A stretch of DNA of 64,000 nucleotides from Anaerosacchariphilus hominis. Lineage in GTDB: Bacteria > Bacillota > Clostridia > Lachnospirales > Lachnospiraceae. The DNA lies in assembly GCF_014290175.1 (NCBI RefSeq), contig NZ_JACOOR010000004.1, positions 124,001 to 188,000 of the forward strand, given 5' to 3'. Shown in pieces: positions 7,901 through 20,000 of this stretch. The translations under genes were made by a program, and so were the position numbers. Position 1 is the stretch's first letter. Each line of letters starts with the position of its first letter. The notes beneath the pieces are model-generated. The model saw nothing but the letters and a program-made list of their open reading frames with translations, was not told the origin of the DNA and did not search any database.

Positions 7901-10483
7901 TTATTTTACTCTTGCAGTCAGGCCGTCGCCCTCCACATCCATCACAATGGTCGCTCCGGTGGAGATCTCGCCACCTAAGATCAGCTTCGCGGCCAGGGTT
8001 TCCACGTGCTTCTGCATGTAACGCTTCAGCGGACGGGCGCCATAAACCGGATCGAAGCCGTGGTCTGCGATGAAGGCCTTGGCAGCATCAGTCAGCTCCA
8101 GGGAAAGCTCCCGGTCAGCCAGACGCTCATTCAGTTCCTTCAGCAGCAGGTCGATGATCCGCGTGATGTTGCTCTTGGTCAGCGGTTTGAAGAGAATGGT
8201 CTCATCCAGTCGGTTCAGGAACTCCGGACGGAAATGAGCACGCAGGTCGTTCATAACCAGAGTCTGAGCTTCCGGCTTGATGTTGCCGTTTTCGTCGATG
8301 CCGTCCAGCAGATAGGAGGAACCGATATTCGAGGTCATAATCAGAATCGTGTTCTTAAAGTCCACGGTCCGTCCCTGGGAATCGGTGATACGTCCGTCAT
8401 CCAACACCTGTAAGAGCACATTGAATACGTCCGGATGGGCCTTTTCAATCTCATCAAACAGGACAACGGAGTAGGGTTTTCTTCGCACGGCCTCCGTCAG
8501 CTGACCGCCTTCCTCGTAGCCTACATATCCGGGAGGAGCTCCGATGAGACGGGACACAGAATACTTCTCCATGTACTCACTCATATCGATACGCACCATA
8601 TTGGATTCATCATCAAAGAGGCTGGCAGCCAGCGCCTTGGCAAGCTCCGTCTTACCTACACCGGTGGGTCCCAGGAACAGGAACGAACCAATGGGCTTCG
8701 TCGGATCCTTGATACCGGCCTTAGAACGGATAATCGCTTCGGATACCAGTGTGACCGCCTCGTCCTGGCCGATGACACGCTTGTGCAGCTCGTCGTCCAG
8801 ATGCAGGGTCTTATTCCTCTCGCTCTCGGTCAGCTTGGCTACCGGAATACCGGTCCAGCGGGAAACGATACGGGAGATTTCGTCCTCCGTTACGGATTCG
8901 TGAACCAGTGACAGATCCTTTTTGCTGATCTTTTCTTCTTCCTCGGAAAGCTCCTTTTGCAGGGCAGGCAGCTTGCCGTACTGTAATTCGGCGGCCTTAT
9001 TCAGGTCATAATTCTGCTGCGCTGTCTGAATCTGCTTATTGATATCCTCGATTTCCTCACGGAGCTTCTGCAGACGCTCTACGGAATTTTTCTCATTGTC
9101 CCACTGGGCCTTCTGGCTGTTGAACTGATCACGCAGCTCCGCAAGCTCCTTCTGTAAGTGCTCCAGGCGCTCCTGGCTTAAGTGGTCGGTCTCCTTTTTC
9201 AGGGCTGCCTCCTCGATCTCCAGCTGCATAATCTTACGCCGCAGCTCGTCAAGCTCGGTCGGCATAGAATCAAGCTCCGTCTTAATCAGAGCGCAGGCTT
9301 CGTCCACCAGGTCGATGGCCTTATCCGGCAGGAAACGGTCGGAGATATAACGGTTGGAGAGGGTAGCGGCTGCCACCAGAGCGGCGTCGGTAATCTTCAC
9401 ACCATGGAATACCTCGTAGCGCTCCTTTAAGCCACGCAGAATGGAAATGGTATCCTCTACGGTGGGCTCATCTACCATAACCGGCTGGAAACGACGCTCC
9501 AGAGCCGGATCCTTTTCAATGTACTGACGGTATTCATCTAGGGTGGTAGCGCCGATACAGTGGAGCTCGCCTCTGGCCAGCATGGGTTTGAGCATATTGC
9601 CGGCGTCCATGGCTCCATCTGTCTTGCCTGCGCCCACAATCAGGTGCAGCTCATCGATAAAGAGGATGATCTTGCCTTCGCTTTTTCTGACTTCCTCCAG
9701 AACGGCTTTCAGACGTTCCTCAAACTCGCCGCGGTACTTGGCGCCGGCCACCAGTGCGCCCATATCCAGGGAAAATACCTTCTTGTCTTTCAGACCCTCC
9801 GGTACATCGCCCCGCACGATACGCTGTGCCAGGCCTTCCACAACGGCGGTCTTGCCGACACCGGGTTCACCGATGAGCACCGGGTTATTCTTGGTCTTAC
9901 GGGACAGGATACGGATCACATTCCGGATCTCCGCGTCACGTCCGATGACCGGATCCAGCTTCTGATCCCGGGCTTTTTCCACCAGGTCAGAACCATATTT
10001 GCTTAAGGTGTCATAGGTAGCTTCCGGATTATCACTGGTCACCCGCTGGTTACCCCGCACGGAGGACAGCGCCTGCAGGAAACGATCCTTGGTAATGCCG
10101 TACTCCCGGAACAGCTCCTTCATGGAAGGGCTGGGATCATTTAACATGGCCAGAAACAGGTGCTCTACGGAGACATACTCGTCGCCCATCTGCTTTGCCA
10201 CATCCTCGGCGCTGATCAGTACCTTATTCAAATACTGTCCCACGTAGGGCTGTCCGCCGGAGACCTTGACTCTCTTATTTAAGGCCTGTTCCACACCATT
10301 CAGAAACAGATTCTGGTCAATGCCCATCTTAGCGACAAGCTTCAGAATCAGACTGTCCTCCTGCCGGAGCAGACTCATCAGAAGATGTTCCTGTTCAATC
10401 TCCTGATTGCCATATTCATAAGCCAGCTTTTCCAGGTCGTTTACAGCTTGAATGGATTTTTGTGTAAATTTGCTGATGTTCAT
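7901..10483 (-). CDS. clpB: ATP-dependent disaggregase ClpB
   Basis: Hexameric Hsp100 chaperone of 860 residues that resolubilises aggregated proteins with DnaK/DnaJ/GrpE, which are encoded next door. It shows the N-terminal Clp repeat domain, first ATPase module (Walker A GEPGVGKT near residue 205, Walker [10 protein letters not shown]), the long coiled-coil middle domain (~400-530) that docks DnaK, and the second module (GPTGVGKT near 605, VVLFDEIEK). The length matches the family. The ATG at 10483 is preceded by AAGGGGAG; an upstream in-frame TTG would add 17 residues but is unlikely. A sigma-A promoter and a leader hairpin lie upstream; I find no CIRCE or CtsR box there. Confidence 0.97.
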   Translation of the reverse strand: MNISKFTQKSIQAVNDLEKLAYEYGNQEIEQEHLLMSLLRQEDSLILKLVAKMGIDQNLFLNGVEQALNKRVKVSGGQPYVGQYLNKVLISAEDVAKQMGDEYVSVEHLFLAMLNDPSPSMKELFREYGITKDRFLQALSSVRGNQRVTSDNPEATYDTLSKYGSDLVEKARDQKLDPVIGRDAEIRNVIRILSRKTKNNPVLIGEPGVGKTAVVEGLAQRIVRGDVPEGLKDKKVFSLDMGALVAGAKYRGEFEERLKAVLEEVRKSEGKIILFIDELHLIVGAGKTDGAMDAGNMLKPMLARGELHCIGATTLDEYRQYIEKDPALERRFQPVMVDEPTVEDTISILRGLKERYEVFHGVKITDAALVAAATLSNRYISDRFLPDKAIDLVDEACALIKTELDSMPTELDELRRKIMQLEIEEAALKKETDHLSQERLEHLQKELAELRDQFNSQKAQWDNEKNSVERLQKLREEIEDINKQIQTAQQNYDLNKAAELQYGKLPALQKELSEEEEKISKKDLSLVHESVTEDEISRIVSRWTGIPVAKLTESERNKTLHLDDELHKRVIGQDEAVTLVSEAIIRSKAGIKDPTKPIGSFLFLGPTGVGKTELAKALAASLFDDESNMVRIDMSEYMEKYSVSRLIGAPPGYVGYEEGGQLTEAVRRKPYSVVLFDEIEKAHPDVFNVLLQVLDDGRITDSQGRTVDFKNTILIMTSNIGSSYLLDGIDENGNIKPEAQTLVMNDLRAHFRPEFLNRLDETILFKPLTKSNITRIIDLLLKELNERLADRELSLELTDAAKAFIADHGFDPVYGARPLKRYMQKHVETLAAKLILGGEISTGATIVMDVEGDGLTARVK

Positions 10484-10548
10484 AAAATCTGACTCCCCTT
10501 TCTCTATTCTAATAGGTAAAAGTATTGTTTCCAAAAGTTTTTAAATAC

Positions 10549-10610
10549 AAAAAAGAAAGTCCCGGCATCAAATACATTTCCATATCTGATACAGGGCCTT
10601 TTTCTTTTTC
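10549..10610 (-). other. Hairpin with A/U arms in the clpB leader
   Basis: Read on the minus strand, an A-rich arm (AAAAAGAAAAAG..CCC..TATCA) pairs imperfectly with TGATG..GGG..CTTTCTTTTTT around a ~17-nt loop. It would form right at the 5' end of the clpB mRNA if the promoter at 10619-10647 is used. It has terminator shape in both orientations, so it could be an attenuator, a 5' stabilising hairpin, or a terminator for plus-strand transcription. Confidence 0.55.
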
Positions 10611-10618
10611 TGCATATA

Positions 10619-10647
10619 TGTATACCACTTTGAAAATGAAAAATCAA
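10619..10647 (-). promoter_or_regulatory. Probable sigma-A promoter of clpB
   Basis: On the minus strand: -35 TTGATT, 17-bp spacer, -10 TATACA, with a TGG just before the -10 (extended -10). It lies about 130 nt upstream of the clpB start. Confidence 0.6.
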
Positions 10648-10774
10648 GAGGTTTTTGAAAAATAATTCATAAAAAAAGCATAAAGTGTCAGACTACTTAT
10701 ACTTATTATAGGAAGACTAAAAAGTACGGAGGACTGCTTTGTGTATGGCAATGGGAACAAAACTGATTTTCCTA

Positions 10775-10874
10775 CTCCTCGCAGGCGGCTTATGCGCGCC
10801 CGATCGCCAAACTCGGCCCTTAAAGGGCCTCAGACAGTGGCTCCATCGGGCGCGCATAAGCCGCCTGCGAGGAG
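10775..10874. repeat. Perfect 30-bp inverted repeat with 40-bp centre
   Basis: Arms 10775-10804 and 10845-10874 are exact reverse complements (left arm begins CTCCTCGCAGGCGGCTTATG). The centre holds a smaller palindrome, GGCCCT-taa-AGGGCC. The arms are far more GC-rich than the AT-rich flanks. I see no coding role and no T-tract, so it is not a terminator. It may be a palindromic mobile unit (REP/MITE-like) or a structured RNA. Apart from this hairpin, the clpB leader and the hrcA promoter, I see nothing in the 10.5-11.1 kb gap. Confidence 0.85.
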
Positions 10875-10966
10875 CAGGGAAAGCTGCGTATTCTGGAGTA
10901 TAGTCCTTCCGCATATCCCCTGTCCGTTATAATCAGAAAATAAATCTAAAAAAACGATAAACCCGC

Positions 10967-10995
10967 TTGACAAACCCAAACCATAGTGCTATCTT
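10967..10995 (+). promoter_or_regulatory. Sigma-A promoter of the hrcA operon
   Basis: -35 TTGACA, 17-bp spacer, -10 TATCTT, five bases upstream of the CIRCE operator, so repressor binding would cover the transcription start. Confidence 0.85.
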
Positions 10996-10999
10996 AATG

Positions 11000-11026
11000 T
11001 TAGCACTCAAGAGGGCCGAGTGCTAA
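11000..11026 (+). promoter_or_regulatory. CIRCE operator (HrcA binding site)
   Basis: Exact consensus inverted repeat TTAGCACTC-N9-GAGTGCTAA. HrcA, the first gene product of the operon, binds CIRCE and represses the chaperone genes until heat shock titrates it through GroEL. It is the only CIRCE copy I find in the window. Confidence 0.97.
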
Positions 11027-11082
11027 TAGACAAAAAGCAACAAAGAAATAAAAAAGAAACCAGTAAAGAAGAGGTGAGCGAA

Positions 11083-12117
11083 ATGGAACTGGACGAGAGA
11101 AAACAGAAAATCCTTCAGGCGATCATCCGTAATTATATGGAGACGGGCGAGCCGGTAGGTTCCAGAACCATTTCCAAATACTCAGATTTGAATCTAAGCT
11201 CTGCGACGATTCGAAATGAAATGTCAGACCTGGAAGAGATGGGCTACATCGTGCAGCCCCATACCTCGGCCGGACGAATTCCTTCCGATAAAGGATACCG
11301 CTTATACGTGGATCATATTCTGGAAGAGAAGAATCATGAGGTACAGGAACTGAAAGACCTGATGATTGAGCGAACCGATAAGATGGAGCAGGTATTGAAG
11401 CAGGTGGTAAAAGTTCTGGCAGCTAATACCAACTACGCTACCATGGTATCTGCCCCCACCTATCACAGGAACAAGCTGAAGTTTATTCAGCTCTCCAAAG
11501 TCAACGCGACGCAGATTCTTGCGGTGATTATGATAGAAGGAAACATCGTCCGCAACAAAGTTATCGATGTGACCGAGGAGTTGGAACAGGAGACAGTCCT
11601 GAAGCTGAATATCCTGTTGAACAGTGTCCTGAACGGCCTGTCCATTGAGGAAATCAATCTGGCAATGATTCAGAACCTGAAAGAGCAGGCAGGTATCCAC
11701 AGCGAGCTGGTGGGCAGCGTCATTGACGCGGTAGCAGAAGTCATTCACTCCGAGGACGAGGTAGAGATATATACCTCAGGAGCGACCAACATTTTCCGCT
11801 ATCCGGAGCTTTCCGATAACGGCAAAGCAAGCGAACTGATCAGCACCTTCGAAGAGAAGCAGCAGCTGTCCGATCTGGTAAATCAGACACTGGAGAACAG
11901 TGATAACAAAGGCATCCAGGTTTACATCGGCCAGGAGACACCCATACAGTCCATGAAAGACTGCAGCGTAGTCACTGCTACTTACGAATTGGGTGAAGGC
12001 CTGCAGGGAACCATCGGAATCATCGGTCCCAAGCGAATGGATTACGAAAACGTACTGAAGACGCTGAAGACCCTGACCGAACAGCTGGATGAGATTTACA
12101 ATAGAAATAAGAAATAG
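11083..12117 (+). CDS. hrcA: Heat-shock repressor HrcA
   Basis: Transcriptional repressor of class I heat-shock genes, 344 residues, dimeric, with an N-terminal winged helix. Signatures are RKQKILQAIIRNYMETGEPV, SRTISKYSDLNLSSATIRNE and DLEEMGYIVQPHTSAGRIPS. An open frame starts at a GTG inside the CIRCE box, which cannot be a translation start in practice; the ATG at 11083 follows AGAGGTGAGCGA. It is the first gene of hrcA-grpE-dnaK-dnaJ and is autoregulated through the perfect CIRCE site just upstream. Confidence 0.97.
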   Translation: MELDERKQKILQAIIRNYMETGEPVGSRTISKYSDLNLSSATIRNEMSDLEEMGYIVQPHTSAGRIPSDKGYRLYVDHILEEKNHEVQELKDLMIERTDKMEQVLKQVVKVLAANTNYATMVSAPTYHRNKLKFIQLSKVNATQILAVIMIEGNIVRNKVIDVTEELEQETVLKLNILLNSVLNGLSIEEINLAMIQNLKEQAGIHSELVGSVIDAVAEVIHSEDEVEIYTSGATNIFRYPELSDNGKASELISTFEEKQQLSDLVNQTLENSDNKGIQVYIGQETPIQSMKDCSVVTATYELGEGLQGTIGIIGPKRMDYENVLKTLKTLTEQLDEIYNRNKK

Positions 12118-12133
12118 AAAGGGGCAAAAACCC

Positions 12134-12760
12134 GTGGAACAGGAAATCAAAAACGAAGAGTTTCAAAATGAAGCAGCGAAGGAAGTAACTGAAGAAGTAA
12201 AGGAAGAGGAAACTGCCACAGCAGCGGAAGCTTCCGAAGAAAAAGAAAGCACCGGCGGCGAAAAACCGGAGGAAACAGAAGCCGGGGAGGAGCCCGAGAT
12301 GCTGAAGAAAAAAAAGAAAAAAGACAAGATGGAAGAAAAAATCGAAGAGCTGGAGGATCGCGTAAAGCGTCAGATGGCAGAATTCGATAACTTCCGAAAG
12401 AGAACCGAGAAGGAAAAATCCCATATGTATGAGGTGGGAGCCCGGGATGTCATCGAGAAAATCCTTCCGGTGGTAGACAATTTTGAACGCGGTCTTGCAT
12501 CCGTACCCGAGGATCAGAAAGAAAATCCGGTCATCGTAGGTATGGATAAGATATATAGCCAGTTGATGACCACACTGACCGACCTGGGCGTAGAACCCAT
12601 TGCGGCAGTGGGCGAGGAATTCGACCCGAATTACCACAACGCAGTGATGCATGTGGAGGATGAGGAGCTGGGTGAAAATGTAGTAGCCGAGGAATTCCAG
12701 AAGGGTTATATGTACAAAGATACAGTCATTCGTCACAGCATGGTAAAAGTCGCAAACTGA
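12134..12760 (+). CDS. grpE: Nucleotide exchange factor GrpE
   Basis: Cochaperone that releases ADP from DnaK. The 208-residue product has a highly acidic, low-complexity N-terminus (~residues 1-65), a long dimerising helix containing VKRQMAEFDNFRKRTEKE, and the C-terminal beta domain with GEEFDPNYHNAVMHV and a VIRHSMVKVAN end. I chose the GTG at 12134, spaced after AGAAAGGGGC; an ATG at 12089 inside hrcA is an alternative with no clear binding site. It is followed by an unusual structured spacer before dnaK. Confidence 0.94.
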   Translation: MEQEIKNEEFQNEAAKEVTEEVKEEETATAAEASEEKESTGGEKPEETEAGEEPEMLKKKKKKDKMEEKIEELEDRVKRQMAEFDNFRKRTEKEKSHMYEVGARDVIEKILPVVDNFERGLASVPEDQKENPVIVGMDKIYSQLMTTLTDLGVEPIAAVGEEFDPNYHNAVMHVEDEELGENVVAEEFQKGYMYKDTVIRHSMVKVAN

Positions 12761-12774
12761 CACGTAGGCAATGA

Positions 12775-12895
12775 GCAGTGCGTCAGATGCCGTAAAAGTG
12801 AATGCCATGCTTGCATGAGCAGGCACTTTTACGGCAGATGACATAGGGCGAAGCCCGTGCACGAGATGAAGCGGAGCGGAATCGAGTGACACTGC
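12775..12895 (+). repeat. Multi-branched structured spacer between grpE and dnaK
   Basis: Outer pairing GCAGTG..TCA with TGACACTGC encloses a perfect 12-bp stem (GCCGTAAAAGTG, 12789-12800, with CACTTTTACGGC, 12824-12835) and a GGGC-gaa-GCCC hairpin. There is no T-tract, so it is not a simple terminator. Its place inside the operon suggests a role in mRNA processing or stability, or a dispersed repeat insertion. Confidence 0.7.
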
Positions 12896-12919
12896 GAATT
12901 TCTATAAATAAAAAATTAA

Positions 12920-14830
<1,911 letters not shown>

Positions 14831-15029
14831 TGAAAAAAATCAGGCTTGAAAGAAAATAGGCATTGCGCTATATTGGAAGGCAGGCTTGAAAGAAAAGAAT
14901 CCAAGAAAGGCTCGAAGGAGCCTTTCTTGCATATCAGAAATCCGATATGCAAGAAGCCTTCCAGGCGGGATTTTTTTAGAGGTTTTGCCGCAAAGCAATC
15001 GAGAAAAGGTATAAAGGAAGATAGAAAAA
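14831..15029 (+). repeat. dnaK-dnaJ spacer with direct repeats and two hairpins
   Basis: A 16-bp direct repeat CAGGCTTGAAAGAAAA occurs at 14841-14856 and 14881-14896. It is followed by hairpin AAGAAAGGCTC-gaag-GAGCCTTTCTT (14903-14928) and a second hairpin CTTGCATATC..GATATGCAAG (14926-14953) that shares bases with the first, so the two may be alternatives. No protein-coding gene is evident; an open frame crossing it lacks family resemblance. Confidence 0.6.
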
Positions 15030-16193
15030 ATGGCAGAGCAGAAGAGAGATTACTACGAGGTTCTGGGCGTAGATAAGAATGCGGACGACGCCACCATCAA
15101 GAAGGCGTACCGTCAGCTGGCAAAGAAGTACCACCCGGATATGAACCCCGGCGACAAAGAAGCGGAAGTGAAATTCAAAGAGGCTTCTGAGGCTTACGCA
15201 GTCTTAAGCGATCCGGACAAGAGACGCCAGTACGACCAGTTTGGTCATGCGGCCTTTGACGGAGGCGCAGGCGGAGCAGGCGGTTACGGCGGCTTTGATT
15301 TCAACGGCGCAGATATGGGCGATATCTTCGGCGATATCTTTGGTGATCTCTTCGGAGGCGGCCGCAGCAGACGTGCCAACAACGGCCCCATGCAGGGCGC
15401 GAACCTCCGTACCCAGGTACGCGTGACCTTCGAGGAAGCAGTCTTCGGCTGTGACAAGGAGATTGAGCTGACCCTGAAGGATGAGTGCAGCAGTTGCCAT
15501 GGTACCGGCGCAAAGCCGGGCACCTCTCCGGTGACCTGCCCGAAATGCGGCGGCAAGGGACAGGTGGTATATACCCAGCAGTCCATGTTTGGTATGGTGC
15601 AGAATGTACGTCCCTGTCCGGACTGTAACGGTACCGGTAAGATTATTAAGGAAAAGTGTCCGGACTGCTATGGCACCGGTTACATTGCCAATAAGAAAAA
15701 AATTTCCGTTACGGTACCGGCCGGTATCGACAACGGTCAGAGCATCCGTATCCGCGGCAAGGGAGAGCCGGGTGTCAATGGCGGTCCCAGAGGCGATCTG
15801 CTGGTCGAGGTGATCGTGGCCCGGCACCCGATTTTCCAGAGACAGGATATGAATATCTATTCCACAGCACCTATCAGCTTTGCTACAGCGGCGCTGGGTG
15901 GGGCTGTCCGCATCAAGACCGTGGACGGTGAGGTGGAGTACGACGTGAAAGCCGGAACCCAGACCGACACCCGTGTGCGCCTGAAGGGCAAGGGTGTACC
16001 GTCCCTGCGTAATAAGAACACCCGCGGTGATCACTATGTGACTCTGGTGGTACAGGTGCCGACAGATTTAAGTAAGGATGCGAAAGAAGCCCTGCGCGCT
16101 TACGATGATATTGTGAACGGTAAGAATCCGGAGAAGCCGGGCAAGGGCAAAAAAGGCTTTTTCGATAAAATGAAAGAAGCGCTGGATGAGTAA
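15030..16193 (+). CDS. dnaJ: Chaperone DnaJ (Hsp40)
   Basis: Type I J-protein of 387 residues that delivers substrates to DnaK and stimulates its ATPase. It has the J domain with the essential HPD in [10 protein letters not shown], a Gly/Phe-rich linker (~75-115), the zinc-binding domain with four CxxCxGxG-type repeats ([32 protein letters not shown]), and C-terminal substrate-binding domains. Start is the ATG after AAGGAAGATAG. It is the last gene of the heat-shock operon; an intrinsic terminator follows within 15 nt. Confidence 0.97.
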   Translation: MAEQKRDYYEVLGVDKNADDATIKKAYRQLAKKYHPDMNPGDKEAEVKFKEASEAYAVLSDPDKRRQYDQFGHAAFDGGAGGAGGYGGFDFNGADMGDIFGDIFGDLFGGGRSRRANNGPMQGANLRTQVRVTFEEAVFGCDKEIELTLKDECSSCHGTGAKPGTSPVTCPKCGGKGQVVYTQQSMFGMVQNVRPCPDCNGTGKIIKEKCPDCYGTGYIANKKKISVTVPAGIDNGQSIRIRGKGEPGVNGGPRGDLLVEVIVARHPIFQRQDMNIYSTAPISFATAALGGAVRIKTVDGEVEYDVKAGTQTDTRVRLKGKGVPSLRNKNTRGDHYVTLVVQVPTDLSKDAKEALRAYDDIVNGKNPEKPGKGKKGFFDKMKEALDE

Positions 16194-16205
16194 AACAGCG
16201 TAAAA

Positions 16206-16250
16206 AAATCCCCTCCGGGCAGTCAGAGACCGCTGCGAAGGGGATTTTTA
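16206..16250 (+). terminator. Intrinsic terminator of the hrcA-dnaJ operon
   Basis: Stem AAATCCCC..GGGGATTT with a partly paired interior (GGGCAG..CTGC) followed by a short T-run, 12 nt after the dnaJ stop codon. Confidence 0.8.
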
Positions 16251-16365
16251 TGTTCTCGGTTCTGGACTGCGAAGCCGAAAGAAAATCGGAAATATTCGAA
16301 ACAGCCGGAATGTCAAATCCTGCAGGGCAGGGGTATCCTTCGTTATGAGAAAGCGGGCAGAAGCC

Positions 16366-16725
16366 CTACATTCTGTTCATAAAGGCATCTACAGAGGGAA
16401 CCTGGCGGGCCAGAAGAAACCAGCGGTCCAGCAAACGGCGGTCTTTCTGGGTCAGGATCTTTTCCTGCAGACCCAGGGGAACCGGTCCGTAATCTGACAA
16501 AACTTCCAGAATACATTCCGCCCGTCCTCTGGCACGGCCTAAAGCCAGTGCTCGGTCCCGTATCTGCAGATGGAGGGAAAGGGCAGAAAGAGAATTTTCA
16601 GGAAGAATATTTTTAGAAAAAAGATTTTCAGAAAGAACATTTTCAGAAGGAACGTTTTCAGATCCCTTTTGCATGAACAGCCACCTTTCCCTGCCTGGAA
16701 GCCAGTTGTGAAACAGACGTATCAT
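16366..16725 (-). CDS. Truncated Rpn/PD-(D/E)XK transposase-family tail protein (doubtful gene)
   Basis: The C-terminal ~65 residues (RGRAECILEVLSDYGPVP, then LDRWFLLARQVPSVDAF) resemble the conserved tail of the Rpn / PD-(D/E)XK nuclease transposase-like proteins that are abundant in Lachnospiraceae. The nuclease core that should precede it is missing. In its place is a degenerate five-residue repeat (SENVP, SENVL, SENLF, SKNIL, PENSL) encoded by AT-rich 15-bp tandem units. The frame is open further upstream to 16947, but that part is AT-rich promoter-like DNA of nifJ; I set the start at the ATG at 16725, which lacks a good ribosome binding site. Most likely a decaying remnant, possibly still expressed. 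Confidence 0.45.
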   Translation of the reverse strand: MIRLFHNWLPGRERWLFMQKGSENVPSENVLSENLFSKNILPENSLSALSLHLQIRDRALALGRARGRAECILEVLSDYGPVPLGLQEKILTQKDRRLLDRWFLLARQVPSVDAFMNRM

Positions 16726-16940
16726 AAGCGGCTGATTATAAGGATGTTCCTTACACGGAAATCTCCGGATGAAAAAGGGATTCGTGGCGAACTGCCGGAA
16801 ATCAGAATTGCTTATGAGAGAATTATAGCACATATAAATTGTAAAATCAAGTAAAAATATGGAAAATCCAATTCGTGATTTTGTACAAAGAAAAAAACAA
16901 GGAAACCGGGAAATGTACGGCAAAAAATACAAGTTTGAAA

Positions 16941-16969
16941 TGGACAAGCCGACATTGTTATGTTACAAT
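16941..16969 (+). promoter_or_regulatory. Probable promoter of nifJ
   Basis: -35 TGGACA, 17-bp spacer, -10 TACAAT, giving a leader of about 57 nt before the AAGGAGG site of nifJ. The rest of the 16.7-17.0 kb gap is AT-rich and shows no gene. Confidence 0.6.
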
Positions 16970-17032
16970 CAACTATGTATGAAGATATCAAAAATGCCTT
17001 GCCAGGGCTGAAAAAATAAGGAGGAAATATCA

Positions 17033-20000
17033 ATGGCTAGAAAAATGAAGACCATGGATGGAAACCATGCAGCAGCGCATGTATCTTATGCGTATTCTGA
17101 TGTTGCAGCTATCTATCCGATTACACCGTCATCTGTTATGGCAGAAGCTACTGACGAGTGGGCTACACAGGGAAGAACCAACATCTTCGGACAGACCGTA
17201 CAGGTTACCGAGATGCAGTCTGAGGCTGGAGCAGCAGGCGCTGTTCACGGATCTCTGGCAGCAGGTGCTCTGACCACTACCTTCACAGCATCCCAGGGAC
17301 TTCTTCTGATGATCCCGAACCTTTATAAAGTAGCAGGCGAGCAGCTTCCGGGCGTATTCAACGTATCCGCTCGTGCGCTTGCAAGCCACGCACTGTCTAT
17401 CTTCGGAGATCATTCCGACGTATATGCCTGTCGTCAGACCGGTGTTGCAATGCTTTGCGAGTCCAGCGTACAGGAAGTTATGGATCTGACTCCGGTTGCA
17501 CACTGCGCAGCTATCAAGGGTAAGATTCCGTTCATCAACTTCTTCGACGGTTTCCGTACATCTCACGAGATCCAGAAGATCGAGACATGGGATTACGAGG
17601 ATCTGAAGGATATGGTTGACATGGATGCCATCGACGCGTTCAGAAAGAATGCCCTGAACCCGAACCATCCCTGCCAGAGAGGTTCTGCACAGAACCCGGA
17701 TATCTTCTTCCAGGCAAGAGAGGCATGTAACCCCTACTACGATGCTATGCCGGCTATCGTACAGGAGTACATGGATAAAGTAAATGAGAAGATTGGAACA
17801 GACTACAAGCTGTTCAACTACTACGGAGCAGCAGACGCAGAGCACGTTATCGTAGCTATGGGTTCTGTATGCGATACCATCGAAGAGACCATTGACTATC
17901 TGGTAGCAGCAGGCGAGAAGGTCGGCGTTGTAAAGGTACGTCTGTACCGTCCGTTCAGCGCAGAGGCACTGGCAGCAGCTATTCCGGAGAGCGTAAAGAA
18001 GATTACTGTTCTTGACAGAACCAAGGAGCCGGGAGCTCTTGGCGAGCCGCTGTACCTGGATGTAGTAGCAGCCCTGAAGGGAACCAAGTTCAACGATACA
18101 CCGGTATTCACAGGCCGTTACGGACTGGGATCCAAGGATACCACACCGGCACAGATCGTTGCTGTATACAAGAATGATAGCAAGCAGAAGTTCACCATCG
18201 GTATTGTCGATGATGTTACCGGACTTTCTCTTGAGACAGGCGCTCCGCTGGTAACGACTCCGGCAGGAACTATCAACTGCAAGTTCTGGGGACTGGGCGC
18301 AGACGGTACCGTAGGTGCAAATAAGAACTCCATCAAGATCATCGGTGACAATACAGATATGTACGCACAGGCTTACTTCGATTATGACTCCAAGAAGTCC
18401 GGCGGTGTGACCATGTCCCACCTCCGTTTCGGTAAGAGCCCGATTAAGTCTACATACCTGATTCACAAGGCAAACTTCGTAGCATGCCATAACCCGTCCT
18501 ATGTACGTAAGTACAACATGGTACAGGAGCTGGTAGACGGCGGTACCTTCCTGCTGAACTGCCCGTGGGATATGGAAGGCATCGAGAAGCATCTGCCGGG
18601 ACAGGTTAAGAGCTTCATCGCGAACCACAACATCAAGTTCTATGTGATTGACGGTATCAAGATTGGTAAGGAGATCGGACTGGGCGGACGTATCAACACC
18701 GTTCTGCAGTCTGCATTCTTCAAGCTGGCGAACATCATTCCGGAGGAGCAGGCTATCGAGCTGATGAAGGCTGCTGCAAAGGCTACCTATGGCAGAAAGG
18801 GTGACGCCATCGTTCAGATGAACTACGACGCTATCGACGCAGGCGCTAAGCAGGTTGTTGAGATTACCGTTCCGGAGAGCTGGAAGAACGCAGCTGACGA
18901 GGGACTGGACTTCACACATGCAGAGAACGGCCGTGGCGACGTTGTAAACTTTGTAAATGATATTCAGGCAAAGGTGAACGCACAGGAGGGTAACTCTCTT
19001 CCGGTATCCGCATTCAAGGATTACGTAGACGGTACAACCCCCAGCGGTTCCTCTGCTTACGAGAAGCGTGGTATCGCCGTAGATATCCCGGTATGGAATG
19101 CGGAGAACTGTATCCAGTGTAACCGTTGTTCCTATGTCTGCCCGCATGCAGTTATCCGTCCGGTAGCCCTGACAGAGGCTGAGGCAGCAGCTGCTCCGGA
19201 AGGAATGAAGATGGTTCCGATGACCGGTATGGCAGATTACAAGTTCTCTATGGTAGTATCCGCACTTGACTGTACAGGCTGCGGTTCCTGTGTAAATGTC
19301 TGCCCGGGCAAGAAAGGCGCTAAGGCACTTGCAATGGAGAACATGGAAGCAAATGTTGCAGAGCAGAAGAACTTTGATTACGCAGTTACTCTGCCGGAGA
19401 AGACAGACGTTATCGCGAAGTTTAAAGAGGCTACTGTAAAGGGAAGCCAGTTCAAGACTCCGCTGCTCGAGTTCTCAGGCGCATGCGCAGGCTGTGGTGA
19501 GACTCCGTACGCAAAGCTGATCACACAGCTGTTCGGCGACAGAATGTACATTGCAAACGCAACAGGATGCTCCTCTATCTGGGGTAACTCCTCACCGTCC
19601 ACACCGTACACCGTAAATCAGAAGGGTCAGGGTCCTGCATGGTCCAACTCCCTGTTCGAGGATGCGGCTGAGTTCGGTTATGGTATGAGCCTGGCTCAGA
19701 ACGCTGTCAGAGGCGGACTGAAGGCTAAGGTTGAGGCTCTTATGGAGACAGCGAACGATGACGTGAAGGCTGCTGCTCAGGAGTGGCTGGATACCTACGG
19801 CGTAGGCGCAACCAACGGAACTGCTACAGACAAGCTGGTAGCTGCTCTGGAGGCATGCGGATGTGACGCAGCTCAGGAGATCCTGAAGGATAAGGACTTC
19901 CTGGCTAAGAAGTCTCAGTGGATCTTCGGTGGTGACGGCTGGGCATACGATATCGGCTTCGGCGGTGTTGACCATGTACTTGCAAGCGGCAAGGATATCA

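Noticed and set aside
10741..10932. 63-codon open frame with GTG start and GGAGG upstream, running through the 30-bp palindrome
   Set aside because: Most of the codons come from the inverted repeat, the minus strand has an equally long frame there, and the product has no family resemblance.
11020..11082. Upstream GTG extension of hrcA
   Set aside because: The GTG lies in the CIRCE operator at the transcription start, so a leader with a binding site cannot precede it.
14841..14896. Two 16-bp direct repeats as the start of a CRISPR array
   Set aside because: Only two copies, short, followed by hairpins; no further units and no cas genes.
16570..16854. Plus-strand 94-codon frame across the tandem repeat, with RKNIF-type repeats
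   Set aside because: The opposite strand encodes a recognisable Rpn/transposase-family tail over the same DNA; the plus-strand frame ends in AT-rich promoter DNA.
17129..19147. Very long antisense frame (672 codons) opposite nifJ
   Set aside because: Shadow of the strong codon bias of nifJ; no binding site or homology. The same holds for the long antisense frames opposite dnaK, leuA and pckA.
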